Below are positions 12,579 to 25,500 of a DNA stretch of 64,000 bases, piece after piece. The notes under the pieces were generated by a model. The model ran no database searches and was not told the DNA's origin. It saw only the letters and a list, made by a program, of their open reading frames with translations. The position numbers were made by a program, and so were the translations under genes. Numbering within the stretch: the stretch's first letter is position 1; each line of letters opens with the position of its first letter. Origin of the DNA: Eremophila alpestris peregrina (Eukaryota > Chordata > Aves > Passeriformes > Alaudidae); NCBI GenBank assembly GCA_009792885.1, contig WMCF01000006.1, positions 5,783,769 through 5,847,768 on the forward strand, read 5' to 3'.

Positions 12579-15500
12579 GCTCATCAGTTCCAAGAAAAAG
12601 AAAAACCACAGTCTGGGGAACTTCTCTGCCTCAGCTAGCTAAAAAAACTAACTAAAAGTGGGATTCCTCTCACCTCACTTTGCTCTCAAAACCAGTCTTA
12701 AAGGTGCAGAACTTAATACCCAGAGTAAACAGAACAGACGATTGGGGATACAAGCATCATAAAATCACCTAAGGACAACTGGTTTGCACGCTACAGGCTT
12801 CAAAGCCAGGAAAGTCTCTACTGTTGCTTTATTTGCCAATATAATACAGTCATATAGAGGTGTTAGAGAACCTTGCAATCCTCCAGCTTCTCTGCTGTGT
12901 TATTGGAGAAGCTACCTATGATATTGTGGCAAAATCCCTAGTTGGCCACAGCTGAGTAAATCTTACTGCAAACTGCAAACACACTGAAAAGGGGAGATGA
13001 AAAAAAGAGTATCTGCTACAGGGGTGAATAAAACATAATATAGAATAAACCAGTAGGATGCCAAAAGTATCTTGTATTTGTTTCTTTTCCTGCATTTCTG
13101 TCATCTACAGCCAAAGCCCACCACCTGCTCACATAGAGCTGCCTGGACTAGCATTCAAAATTATATCAGTGCAAACTAAACAACAAGATTTTCAGACTGT
13201 GCTACAGGAGTGCACTGAAAGTCAGGCAATAAAGCTGAACTCAGGATAAGGTTCAAATAAATCACCAGTGAAATTTGCCAAATGCTTCACTTTTAAATGA
13301 AAACTAGTACCAGCAATCTTTTTTTTTTTTTTTTAAGCAGAACAAAAATCAAATCTTTTATAAACTTGCTTAACATCAGTTCTGTAAAGTGGAATTTATA
13401 AAGCATGTATGATAGATATGTTTGGATTTATACCAGTAACAGTTCAGTAACTAGAAAGTCACTCTAGGTTTTATATTGGCTGCAAAAGAAAGAGATACTA
13501 CCTTCAGCTGAGTTATGAAATTGTAAAGGATATGAAATTGTAGTGACAGCTACAGAAAATCCAGAGGTAGTCAGCATGGGCAGACCTGCAGGATACAGTC
13601 TGCTTTAATTCTTGCCATAGTCCATGAAACCACAGTGTAGGAATACAATAACAGAGCATGAAAATTCTGTCCTATTTTACTGCTTTCACTGGCACTTCAA
13701 GCATCAAGGAGCTACTAATTATTTTAATTATCTTCTCTCTGCTAACAATAGTGCTTGACTTCTTAGTTTTTTGAAGATCTTTTTCTGGCAGAAAGATAAT
13801 TTGTAAATGTAGATAGCAATCCAGGACTGATTCTGATGCTTTTACTCACACCAAGTTGTAAACTGCTTTAGCAGTAGTTCTGCTGATTATCACAGAGAAA
13901 GGCTATTAGCAGCAGCAGAGGCATTTCAGGCCGCCTCTCTGAATTACCAAAGCAGATGGTAGAACCTCCCTGAGTGTAGAGAAGCATGTACAAAAATTTA
14001 GTGTTTGAAATATGTTGTTAAATGAAGAACATATTTTATGTTTGTCACCCATTTGAAAAGGACTTTTGGGCAAGATATTTCTGTCAGGAACAAAAATGGG
14101 ACTTGTAAGAACTGCTCATGTGTGAGGTAATAAAAATAATCAGTAAAAAAAGAGTAATCTGTAAAAAATAAAAACTTCAATCTGTGTTGCTGCTGGCAGA
14201 GTGGCATTTCACTAGCATGTTTAGGTAAATAAGAAATCAAATGCTGGTTTTCTGGTTAATTCCTTTGTTTATTGGGTGTATATATTAGAAAAACAAGCTT
14301 CTGGAGTACACTGCCTGATGTGTGAATGCTGTGGATCTTGGGAGGAACTAGATTCTTTGTTCTGACATTTCCCTGTGGAACTTGAATGAAGCTCTTCTTG
14401 TTGTTATCCCTATTAGACTCCATGATTTTCTATACACGTAGATAGACCCATGAAATAATATCATGAATGATAAAAGTTAAATCTATATGCTTTGGCCTCT
14501 ATATGTAAAATCCAAACCATCACAGTCCATGTGCAGCAAAATCATCTTCAAACAGTATCAGCCTTGGGGAATGATAGCAAATATCTTCCTTATTATTGTC
14601 ATCTGCTACACACCACTAAACCAAAAATATTTTTCAAAGGTGACCATGATTATTATGTTTGTCGTCATCAATGAAAAACAAGGAAGTCCAAGCCTGGTTC
14701 TCCTTAGGAGAAGAAGAAATGCAGAATATTAGTAAAAGGCAAGAAGTTGAGAGACATTAATAGAGAACACTGAAAGCTAGAAGAAATTCAGAATGAAGAG
14801 AAGATAGGGACAGAAGTCTCTTTTTTTAGTTGCTAAAGTATCCATTATACAATAGACATATTACAAGTACATACACACGCTGGAGAGATAAAGTAATTTT
14901 ATTATAGAGAGGCAAGCAAAATTATAAATGTCCCTATAAGTTTCCAGCACAGAAGAATCACATTTAGTTCATGTATACACACAACAATCCATGTATAATT
15001 TAGTTTGCAATGATGTTGATGACTTATGAGCCCCGTACAAAAACTGTAGGCTTGCACTACTACAGAAGTTTCATGGGACAGCAGTAACCTTTAGAACAAA
15101 CAGCCATGTTTCAAGCTGAGGCCAGTAAACCATGTTCAGTCATACCAGGAGATGTGACAGATATCACATTTATCTAAGCTTTCTAAGCAAAGCACAGCTG
15201 GGTGAGAGGTACTCTTATAAATTCAATTTCTTGGCATCTGTTCCTGAGGTGAACGAGCAGCACATCATTATTGCCACTGTGCTTTTTGCTTTGGCACATT
15301 CTGACTCCATCCATCACTGTACTCTTACCTGGGGGCCCTACCTTAGACACAGAGCCACCATCTGTACAGCCAGTGGCAAACAGATGAGACATGCAAGAAA
15401 CATCTAGATTAATTAATAAAAGAGCTTGGGGACCATTCCTTGGCTTTGAGACTCACTAGACTTGCACAATTTTGTGTAAACACAGACCAATTATCCCTCT

Positions 15501-15917
15501 CCCCAAACAGGGTGGCAACAACCACATTGCTTTCCAGAATGGGCCATGCTTGTGGATTGGCTGTCCGTAACAGTGCTGGTTGGTATGGCCTGAACATATA
15601 CCAGCCTGCATTCAATATTGACATTTAAGCAGTAAAATTGAATTATCTTACCTCTCCTATATTGCAGTACAGAAACAGCTACAGAGGGTCAACTTAACCC
15701 TTTCTCTTTCAAGGTACTTATGCTTCACATCTTCAGTTACAGCTCTGTAGCTCGGATGTATTTCCTAGATTTTTTAGATTTGTTGTGTATGTCTCTAAAC
15801 AGTTGGAATTCATATAATTGTGGAGAATCCTAGTAAGATATAAAATGCAAGGAGAGGAAAGCAAATATTAAAAAAAAAGTCTTAACACCTTATGAACCAG
15901 CCTGAAGAACCATTCAG
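12579..15917. other. Unique intron sequence
   Basis: AT-rich, with a run of 16 T at 13319-13334. No repeat family, exon or RNA gene recognised. Confidence 0.6.
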
Positions 15918-15975
15918 AGTTCGACTAATGGTCGTTGTCGGTCCCTTCCAACTCAGAATATTCTATAACTCTCTG
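15918..15975 (+). repeat. CR1 LINE 3' tail fragment (sense on + strand)
   Basis: Short, decayed CR1 3' end: GTTCGACTAATGGTCG, then GGTCCCTTCCAACTCAGAAT and a degenerate octamer ATTCTATAACTCTCTGA. Confidence 0.85.
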
Positions 15976-17200
15976 ATTTTAGTATATATGGTTTGAGTTC
16001 AGGGTATTGTAGCCTATTGATTTGAAATGATCTCATTTTCATTTACATAAAGCTAAATTGTAAGGTTACATATACTTGGACTTCAATCAATATTTTAAAA
16101 TCAAAGTAATTGATAAATGTTTTTTTAAAGAAAATATGCTAAATTGGCCCATCACCTTTTATTACTTCAATGGCTAATAATAACCATTCATTCTCCAACT
16201 CAAAGAAAAATTACTGTGATTTCCATGTGCCTTGAAGAGTTGTGGTTCAGGTGGATTTTTCTTTTTCAGATCTAAATTATTTTTTTTCTTATTTTCAAAG
16301 AAAACTAGCAAATTTTCACATTTAGGCAGCACTGCATGAGCACTGAGGAAAGATTAGAGGTGATTACTCTGCTTCTCTGAAGGCTTTTATTGGCATGTCA
16401 TTGAACAGTGACATACAAAGCACAGTTTCCCTGGGCAACCCCATAGAAAATTTTAATGCACAAACCCTATACATGCAATCCAAACTTTCCAGGAATGCAG
16501 TCCAGAGATACAAACAAAAGAATAATTTCAAAATGACATTTGGGGGAAAACAGAAGCAGAAATGTCTTCCTGATCTGTAGAACTTGGTGAGAAAGATTTA
16601 CTCATGTGGTTCAGCATTTTTCATCATGTGGGCAGGAACCAGGAGTCATTTTTTCATTGTTTCTTTGGAGGTTTTCTATACATGTATGCCTTTAGATTAT
16701 CTGGTTCTTCGTGGTGTACACTGATAATGTGTAAAAACTCAAACTGGCCCTCTGCCAGTATGTTAGTCTCATACATCCCCTGTGTTGATCCTGCTGGTAC
16801 ATCTCCCTTTGCTGTCCCTCTTTGGTGTTCCATATCCATATGCTGCTACATACCCCTTTATCCCCATCAGTCCCATCCTTTTGTTTGGCATAGCCTATGT
16901 CTCTTTCTATGTCTCCTATGTTCTTCCTTTCTTTTTGGTTATGTTTGCTCTTCCTCCTTACACTTGCCATCTCTCTCTTCTCAAACAACGTTTAGAAAGA
17001 AAAGTGGTTATTACACATCTGTCCTCAGATGAGGAGAAATTGAGAGGTGGTGATCTGTCCTCCAAGCTCATTCCCTCAGCAGGGCATCTCATTACATCTT
17101 GACTTTCATTCCCTGCTGTTTTTTGCTGTGGTCTCTTCTTGGCAATAGTCAGCCCAACTGGCTTGACAGGCTAGGAAATTTATAATGCAAAATTTATAAT
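15976..17200. other. Unique intron sequence with a pyrimidine-rich stretch
   Basis: The + strand is rich in C and T at about 16780-16980, which opens long chance frames (16604-17032 and 16782-17102). Their hydrophobic, Ser/Leu/Phe-rich translations follow from base composition; no family is recognised. Confidence 0.6.
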
Positions 17201-17652
17201 GTTCAACAAAGCAAAGTGAAAGGTTCTGCAGCTGGGCTGCTGCAACCCCAGATATTGATATGGGCTAGAAGATGAAGGGATTGAAAGCAACTCTGCCAAG
17301 AAGGATGTAGCAATACTGGTGATTAAAAACTGGACATGACTCAGCAATATGCACTCTCAGCTCAGAAAGCCAACCATGTCCTGGGCTGCATTAAAAGCAC
17401 TGTGGGAGGGAGGGGATTCTGTTCCTCTACTCTGTCCTCGTAAGACCTCTCCTGGAGTGCTGCATCCAGCTCTGGGGACCTCAGTACAAGAATGACATGG
17501 ACCTGTCAGAATGAGTCCAGAGGAGAACCACAAAAAACTGGTGGAGGGTGGAACACCTCTCATATTAAAAAGGGCTCTGGAGAGATCTTATTGCAGCCTT
17601 TCAGAACTTAAAGTGATCAGAACCTAAGAAAGATGTAAATAAACTTTTTCAC
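17201..17652 (+). repeat. CR1 LINE copy, ORF2 end, internally deleted (sense on + strand)
   Basis: Matches the C-terminal coding end of CR1 ORF2: GTTCAACAAAGCAAAGTGAA, GCCAACCATGTCCTGGGCTG, CTCTCCTGGAGTGCTGCATC, CAGCTCTGGGGACCTCAGTA and GAGTCCAGAGGAGAACCACA. After CACCTCTCATATTAAAAAGG the usual stretch leading to the LFSLEK-coding region is shortened, and it rejoins at GGAGAGATCTTATTGCAGCC. Stop codons and frameshifts break the frame. No 3' tail. Confidence 0.93.
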
Positions 17653-18006
17653 TAAAATGTGCAAGTGACTGTGCTGATGCATGGCTTTCTAGATTTAGAC
17701 ACTAGAGTTATTTCAGGATGTCCTTGTACTGCTGTGACACATCTGGGGCTTGGGCAGGAATCCTTTAAAGGAATGAAGAAGATAGAAACAAACAAATGGA
17801 AGACACTGATTTATCACATAGAAAATAGAGTATTATGCAGCAGATTCTTTAATAATATATCCTTACTAAGTAATTCTTTAGCATATCTACCAACCTTTAT
17901 AAATACCTTACTTTATACGTGTAAACCTATAGAGTGTTTACAGAATAAAACAGAAGCACCTCATGTGTTTCTGAAACACAATAACAGCTTTGCTTTCTCT
18001 TTGGAT

Positions 18007-18060
18007 AAAAACAAACAAACAAACAACAAAAAAACCAAAACCAAAAACAAAACTGAAAAC
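18007..18060. repeat. CAAA/CCAAAA-type low-complexity repeat
   Basis: A-rich run of CAAA units followed by CCAAAA variants. No target duplications or retroposon body next to it. Confidence 0.85.
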
Positions 18061-19001
18061 AAGACCAGCCATTTTTACCACTATTCTATCCTTACTTGTT
18101 TCAGAAGATGATAGCCAAAGAAATGAATTCAGTTTTGGAACCCTGGAAGAACAAAATATGGTTGGAGTTTATATAAGCAATTCTCTAAATGAGCAATTCC
18201 TTAACCTTAGAGTAAGAATATGATGACATCAAAGCTGAACCTGCTATTTGAAAATGAGAGTTCAATACAGGGTTCTTTGCTTTTCATTTATTTGGGACAA
18301 AAGCATCTGGAAGTGAGTGACATTTAAGAAGAAAAAATGAATAAGAAACTGTTTTTGAAACATTTTTGAGTACAGCAATCTGTAGACCTTTACAAAACAG
18401 ATGAAAATCACTACTTTACAGCAATTCGTAGTTGTTAAAATGATTTTTGGATAAGTTAAAGTGTTAAATCACAGGCTGGTTGACATGTCATTAAAAAAAT
18501 TTGCACTATGGATTGTTTGCCACTGAAAAAGGTAATAGTGGCTTCTTGTTCTTTACACATGTGAACTTGGGGCAGAAAAGACTGAATATGTTTCCAGGAA
18601 TCAGTAGGCAAAGAATTTTCTCTCTATAGTAGCATTTCTTTGAGGGAAAGCATTCAAACTCTACTCATATCTACGCACATGGATGATTCGTGCATAGATT
18701 ACTGTAGAGACAACTCTTGTTACTTATTTTCAGTTGTTAGGTTGCAGTGTGCATGGTAATTGTAGGATACATTAAATCTTGCAATTGCACCAAAGCTTTA
18801 CTCACGTGAGCACTGCAGCACAAATAATGAAACACTGCACCCATCTCTGCTGCCCTCATTCCTGCACTAGTGGTGGTGGCCTTTGACCAGTCTCACCAAG
18901 AAAATGCTTGTGAGCGGAGCAGTAAAGGGATATCACACTGCCTCCACCATCCTTCCTTTGTTCACCATTGTCACACATCTTCTCCCAGCAATTGAGGCAC
19001 A

Positions 19002-19055
19002 GGGAGAGAAAAAAATGGGGAGGTGGGAGAGAAAAAAATGGGGAGGTGGGAGAGG
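19002..19055. repeat. 23-bp minisatellite, 2.3 copies
   Basis: Two exact 23-bp units (19002-19024 and 19025-19047), each starting GGGAGAG, then seven A and TGGGGAGGT, followed by a partial third copy. The exact identity suggests recent slippage or a length-variable site. Confidence 0.92.
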
Positions 19056-22000
19056 TACGCATTTGGCAAAGTCATGAGTTTACCATGAGTGCATGGTGAG
19101 GGCAGTTAAGACTGGGTATTTCTTATAAGATCTATGTGATTGACTGTTCTCATAACTCATGCAATGGTAGCACTTTTCACCAAGGTATTTCCATCTTTTT
19201 GAAACATTATTACTGTGATTGTCAGAACTTCCAAAATGAACCAAGGTCTTAAAGTTCCGTAAGCGGATGTCATGGACAGATTTGTCTGCCTTAGAAATGA
19301 GATGGTTTCAAGAAGTCCCCTTGGGCCAGATATAGGGTATCATTTTGTATTTCAGTGTAATTGTTCTCACCAGGTTTTTTAAGGTTGTTATGGCTAATGT
19401 TTTCCCCTCTTTTCAAATTAATGGTAAGGGAGTCATTAATCAGACATTGACATCTACTTCATGGACATTTACCTGTCGTGTTAATCCTATTTCACCTTTA
19501 CTTTGATGTATATATGTATCTATACATGACGTCCTTGGGATCATTACTCATGTTAACAAGACCTAACAGAGTCTAACAGGATTAGACACTAGAACCAATA
19601 TTCTCCAAAGGTATAAATCAGCACCATTTCAATTGTGGGACATTGATGGGAGAATATTACAGCTCCAAACTGCAGTAACAATGATTTGGGTAATGCAGCA
19701 AGTATTAAAAAAATAGTGGGAAAGAATAATAAAAAAAGTTATCTCTCCCTTGTATCTACTCAAATAGATTTCAGATTAAGTCAGTAATTTTACAGCACAC
19801 ATATTTGCCTACTAGAAAAGAGAATTAGAGCAGAAATGCATATAATATAATGCAAGCTCACAAATATCTGTCACATAGTACCTTTGCATCTGTCAATTAG
19901 AGTATTGCAATTCATGGGTGGCTTGTGACTTCAGCTACAAGTCATCCATATGTAAGTTTTGTGTCCAAGTGTTATATGTGTTTATTGCAGATAATCAGGA
20001 CATCTTCACAGAACTGCAATATGTGACAAAGGATTTAGTGATTCCTGTTAAGATAGCTGTTGGAAATTGGGTGGGATGCCCTTGGGCGTCTCAAATAGAA
20101 CTAGATGCTTATAATTAGGCAAATTAAACTTTCCCTGTGGATGTTTATTTTGAAAAATATGAAAGTTAAAGAGTTTTGGAGCACTGTTTTACTCCTTATC
20201 CATCCTAGACTCTCAGTATAATTCTCTACCCTTTCCAGCATCTAAGGGAATGCAAGTGGCCTACTTCTGTTTCAGATGTCTCTTTTTTTCCTGACTGGCC
20301 CCCCAGCAGCCATTGTTCATTGGCAGAATTTCCCCCCATCTCTGTATTGTATCCTCCAGTCCTATTCAGAGGTAGAGCATTTGAAATGGCTCTAGACATT
20401 TATGGAAAATGTCCCCATTATTACCCTTTTTCTGGAAATAAATCCTGGAAGCCTTAGACAAGGCACTAAAATTCTCAAGCCTTCCATAACACTTGTCAAG
20501 GATAAAATAATTGCATTGTGAAAGGTGTTGAGATTGCACAGATCTTTCAGTTTGCTTTCTAAGATGTAAAAGAGAACCACATTTTTGTTCAAGTGACTAC
20601 AACACCCCCAAACAAGTGTCCACATCATAACTCTTCTGACTACCATGGAAGAGGTGTAAAGGATAACCATTTTCTGTGGCACAACCTATTTCTGTCAACA
20701 AAGAATTAAATAGTTGTACTATAAAATAAACCTGACTCAATTTGCCTTTCTCATGCAATGAATATTTACAGGTTTTTCCTATGAAACAGTCCCGGGAGTA
20801 GAGACCTTTAGGCAGACTGCAATGCAGATGCCAGAGCATTCAGATTTGAATAACAAATAAAGAAGCTTGAGTTTCTAGTTTAAGTCAAGAATAAGACTTG
20901 AACCACAGTGTCCCATAGTTGGAGACGATGCCCTCAACATTGGTTACTTTAAGACAGAAGAAAAATTCCTACTCTGACATGAGCACTGCAAGCTGACAAA
21001 CATTTCATGTTGAAAGTGAGATAGGAAAATACTCTGATTCCATTCAATCAACTACATATTTTTTTCTGGAAAAAGACCAAGCACTTTATCCTTTTTTATC
21101 AAATGAGATGATTAACCTTGAAATTAACCTTGTTTCCTGTACTGGTATTTTCTGCTCCCTCTGGGAGCAATGATAGAGATAAGCCTCAAGAGTCTAACAG
21201 GAGTAAAAAAAAACATTCTGAAATCTTAAAATTTCAGACCAGACAGATTACTACTGGGAAGTCTTACCTGCAAAGGGTGTTTGAATTTTTAAAAGTATGT
21301 CACCAGACAAGCCAACACTTGGTTTGTCTGTTTGCTTTTCTTATGGTTCTTTCATTGTGAAATCAATGCACGGACACAGCCTTATATTCTAGTTATATAA
21401 TAGCAGTTTGCTGACCAACACACAAGCAGTCATAAAACTACCTTAGCTTTATTCTTATGAGTTTGCATATCCCCTACAACCATGCAAAACCTTTTCTATT
21501 AGCAGTCTTAAACTATCAAAAATCTGATACTGAAAACAGTTGTTATTGAAAGCAGCTATTATTTGGAAAGTAGTGCATACCTAGAAAAAGATAGGAAGTC
21601 AGAAGAGAAAAAATGTGTGTAAAATTTAGACCTCTGTTTTATTTAGAAATCTTCTTCAGCTGCATACCTGTGACCTGTTATCCCAAGATAATTATTTCAC
21701 AGTCTTGTTTTCATATCTTACATAATTGTTGTTTGCTTTCTCTTTGCTTTGGAAGCAGCATGTCAGAAAAATATTGGCAAATTGACAGGAATGGTGATAG
21801 CACACTTAATTACATTTGTAGATCTCAGATGTAAGACCAAAGGAAATGCACAAGTAAAATAATTTGCTCTACAGTGGCAGCCTGATTTTACAAGAGAAAT
21901 AGCACAGACTAGACTCAGAGTGATGTCAAAAGCACAAACTAATGCAAATACACAAATTCCTGAGAAATAATGGTTTGCAGTTCTGATAAGCACAAGTGTT

Positions 22001-22520
22001 TTCATAATAGCAGCCAGTAAAACAATCTGAGACAGAAATATAATTTAAAATTGATAGTCTCCTTTGAGCATTACAGCTCAAAGCATAAAAGCTGTGTATC
22101 TCTCTGCCTGCTCTGTTTTGATATGACATCCAGCTGGGCTAAGCTTTCTCTGAGTGAGCTGTTCTTATAATCCACTCAAATCAGTACAGTCATAAAACAA
22201 ATGAGGATTATCAGCATCTGCTGCAAAGTGATGCAGCTTCTGTGGCTTCTAGATTATCTTTCTATTTGAAATACAAATTCTGTTGGCTAAGCGGTAACTG
22301 CAGGACTCCCACATTTGAAATTTAAGTATTTCCAGTGTTATGATGCTGTGATGATCTAGCACCAAGCAGCTTTTATGTGGCTTCTAACCTCTGTGTGGGA
22401 AAAGAGATGCCTCGTTTATGAGGAGGGAGAGAAAAAGGAAGAGATGTTACCAAAGTAACATCCATGGCATGAACAGGAATCTCACACATCCCAATAAATT
22501 CATGAAGGCTATTTCCAGCA

Positions 22521-22580
22521 GCTTTTGCTCAAACCATCAAACCGTTTTCCTCAAACCATTTTTGCTCAAACCGTTTTCCC
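22521..22580. repeat. Irregular short tandem repeat (GCTCAAACC / CAAACCGTTTTCC)
   Basis: TTTGCTCAAACC occurs at the left and again 38 bases on, and AAACCGTTTTCC occurs twice in between and after. The pattern looks like a degenerated two-copy duplication with internal slippage. Confidence 0.7.
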
Positions 22581-25500
22581 TGTTAATGAAACCCTGCTCT
22601 TATTATGCTAGCTGGAATTATGGAAGCACAGGTGGCAATGCCAGATGCAAGCTCTTTGATTTTCTTGGCACTACAGCAATGTCTCCCTCCTTAGTGGAAG
22701 GATGAGGAGCAGCAGTAGCTCACAGACCAGCAGGCAGCCCTGCACTCTGTGCTGTATCCCTAAGGATCTGCAGAGGCAGTGCAGACCTCTGATCCAGGTT
22801 CTTTCTCTGATGGCACCGGTACATCAGCTCTGACCTGGTGAACACTTCGTAGCTCATGAGGGTCTAAACTGTAACTCCTGAAAGTTACTGTAACAGGGAG
22901 TTACTCAGTTAACTAAAAAATATACTTTTTCTGAGAATCAGGGGTTTCAAATAGAGGTGTTTGATTCCAGCCATTATTGCAAAGAGGTAACTGTGTTCAG
23001 ATGCCTTGGCAACACTTTGTGTACTCAAAGAACTTAAGGCAACAGGTATCTTTCTTTATTTCAAGTGGTATTTTCATTGGAGAAGCTCCACCTAAACTGT
23101 GATCTTTGCTTATTTAATGGAACTTTATTCTACTTTAAACTCTTTCTCAGTGTAATTTTTGTACACATTATATACATATACCTGAAAACATACATGAAAA
23201 AGAACTGTATATGACTAAAATCCAGTAGCAATTTTATCCCTCTTCCCTGATTGGCTGGTAATTTACTTTTGCAGGTGATGAATACCTGTAAGAAACATAA
23301 TTTTGACTCACAAAACAGTCTGTGTGGTAGAACACTTGTTTTTACTAGAAAATTAAACTTGGAGAAAAATAGAAAAGTTTTAAAATATACTTGCCCAAAT
23401 ATAAATATGCTTTTGATTCCCTTAACCATGTATGTGTGTGTTGGCTTCATCTGTCAAGTCAAGCAGATTTAACAAACCTGTTGGATATTTCCTTTTTCTT
23501 GGTTTTTCCTGACTGATAGAGCATGTACTAAAATGAGCATGATATTTCTGGCAGCTCAGTTTTAATCTGAGCAGTTCAGTAGATGATGTCTCTCAGGCAT
23601 TCAGCTTTTCACCAGTTTAAGTCTGTAATACATTTTCATTAAAAGGGACAGGAATATAATTGGAGTTAGGTAAGCAATAAAAGGACTCCACCACTTTGCA
23701 GATATTGCTCTTTCCCTCTTTTCTATTACAGAAGGGCAGCTGAGCATACTTACAGGCATTTACACTTCCATTACATTACAGGTATTTATTTTCCATTTTC
23801 TTCAGACTATTTCTATTTTTGGAAATGCCCATAGACCAGCCACTCTCTTTAACCAGTAAGTTCTGTCTGTGATAGCTAGGTATCAATTGCTCACAAGATA
23901 TACAGAGAAATCCCAATCTGTTTTTCTCAAAAGGAATGAGAAAGTAATGAGGTGTGCCAATATAAAAGTGAATTGTATTTCACTGTCCCACAGCTTTGTG
24001 TGTATCAGGCCCTGATCTTACTTTTGCCCATTCATTTGCCAGCCTGTTCTTTGAGTCCAATTTAACGATAACAGAACAATGGAACAATGGGAATCAATGG
24101 ATTGCATTCATTTTAGTAGATTTTGTGAACTGCTCATGGAAAGAAGTAACATTATTCCAATAAAAATGAAATTGTACACTTCTGATTTCATAACACTTGA
24201 TTGACATACAATAATCTCTCCTTTCTGTTGTGAGAAGATAAGAAATTAGTGTTAGGGAATGTAGGTGTCCTGTGAAAAAGAGAACTTCTTTTTATGCAGA
24301 ATAACCAACATCATCTATTCTTAAAGGTATTTTATTGTCTTTTGTTCAACTGAATAGAAATACTTCTATAGCTTTTGATGGCATTAACAGAACCTGTTGT
24401 CATGGTCCACAGGCCTCCCGTTCAGCTTACAAGGGCATAGTAAGCCTTCAGTTATGATTTGACTTACAAATAAAGACTTTTTTCCTCCTCTGTGATATCA
24501 GCATGTTTTCCACAGTTGTTAGATGTTGATTCAGTCTGAGATTAACCTCTGATTTGGGGTAAAAACAAATAGTACAGACAGGAAGTAAGTGCCCATCTGA
24601 GGCCACTAGCACAGTCAGCTTTGGCCAGGTAGCTCACCCATGCAAAGGTAAAAATGCCAGGTCTGCATCTGTGTCTAAGCAGACTGGGCTTCCTATTCCT
24701 GTGTCTACTTCATTTTAGAGCAGCATTTCGGTGTGACACTGCAATGGGCATAAAATCCAGGATGGAAAGGTCTGTGCTAAAAGCATGTTTCCCCAGATAA
24801 ACTGGTCTGGCTTGTTGAGAACTAGAACCTCCCAAAACAAGTCTGAAAACCACACCAAGCTGAAGGCCACCTATCCACAACCGAGGGCTGAGAGCTAGCA
24901 TAAGGCAGAGAGGAAAGCAGCTCTGGATTTAGTGACGAACTATGTCAGACTGTACAGAAAAGGGGTGCAGGTGACTGTGCTATAAGGAGAAACAGAATGA
25001 GCATGAAGAAGAAAACTTTCTTCAGAAAGCGCTTGAGGAAAGATCCCATTTTAGTTGCTTAGTGCTGCTCCTTGGACAAAGGGCTGCAGAACTCCACAGA
25101 GTAAAGGTCTCCCTTCCAGTCAGGGTTGTAGTCACAGGAATAGGTTTAAATTAATGGCTGCAAAATTGAGCTAAACCACTCCCAGAGCACTTAGAAGTGC
25201 AAGGAAGATGATTTTGAGATTGCACATGTCTCACAGATCTAGATCACAGGGCTTAAGGGGTGATCATGTTGTTAAGGGCGGTCCAACCTCCAAGGGTGAT
25301 CCCAGGAAATCTATTATTCTTTGGTTAGTTTACTGCATTCTCCCACCCATTAATTTGAAAAAATCTCAGTTGTTGCTATTCCATTTAATTACAGCTTAAT
25401 CTGGTATCATTATTTTATATCTGGTTAATGAATGAAAAATGAGGTTGATTCTCTTACACCTCTGGACATAAAAAAATTCCTGTAGAGTGAAATATCATGC

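Noticed and set aside
16604..17102. Hydrophobic frames of 142 and 106 codons that look like membrane proteins
   Set aside because: The hydrophobicity follows from a C/T-rich strand. Different frames are open over the same bases, and there is no recognisable domain.
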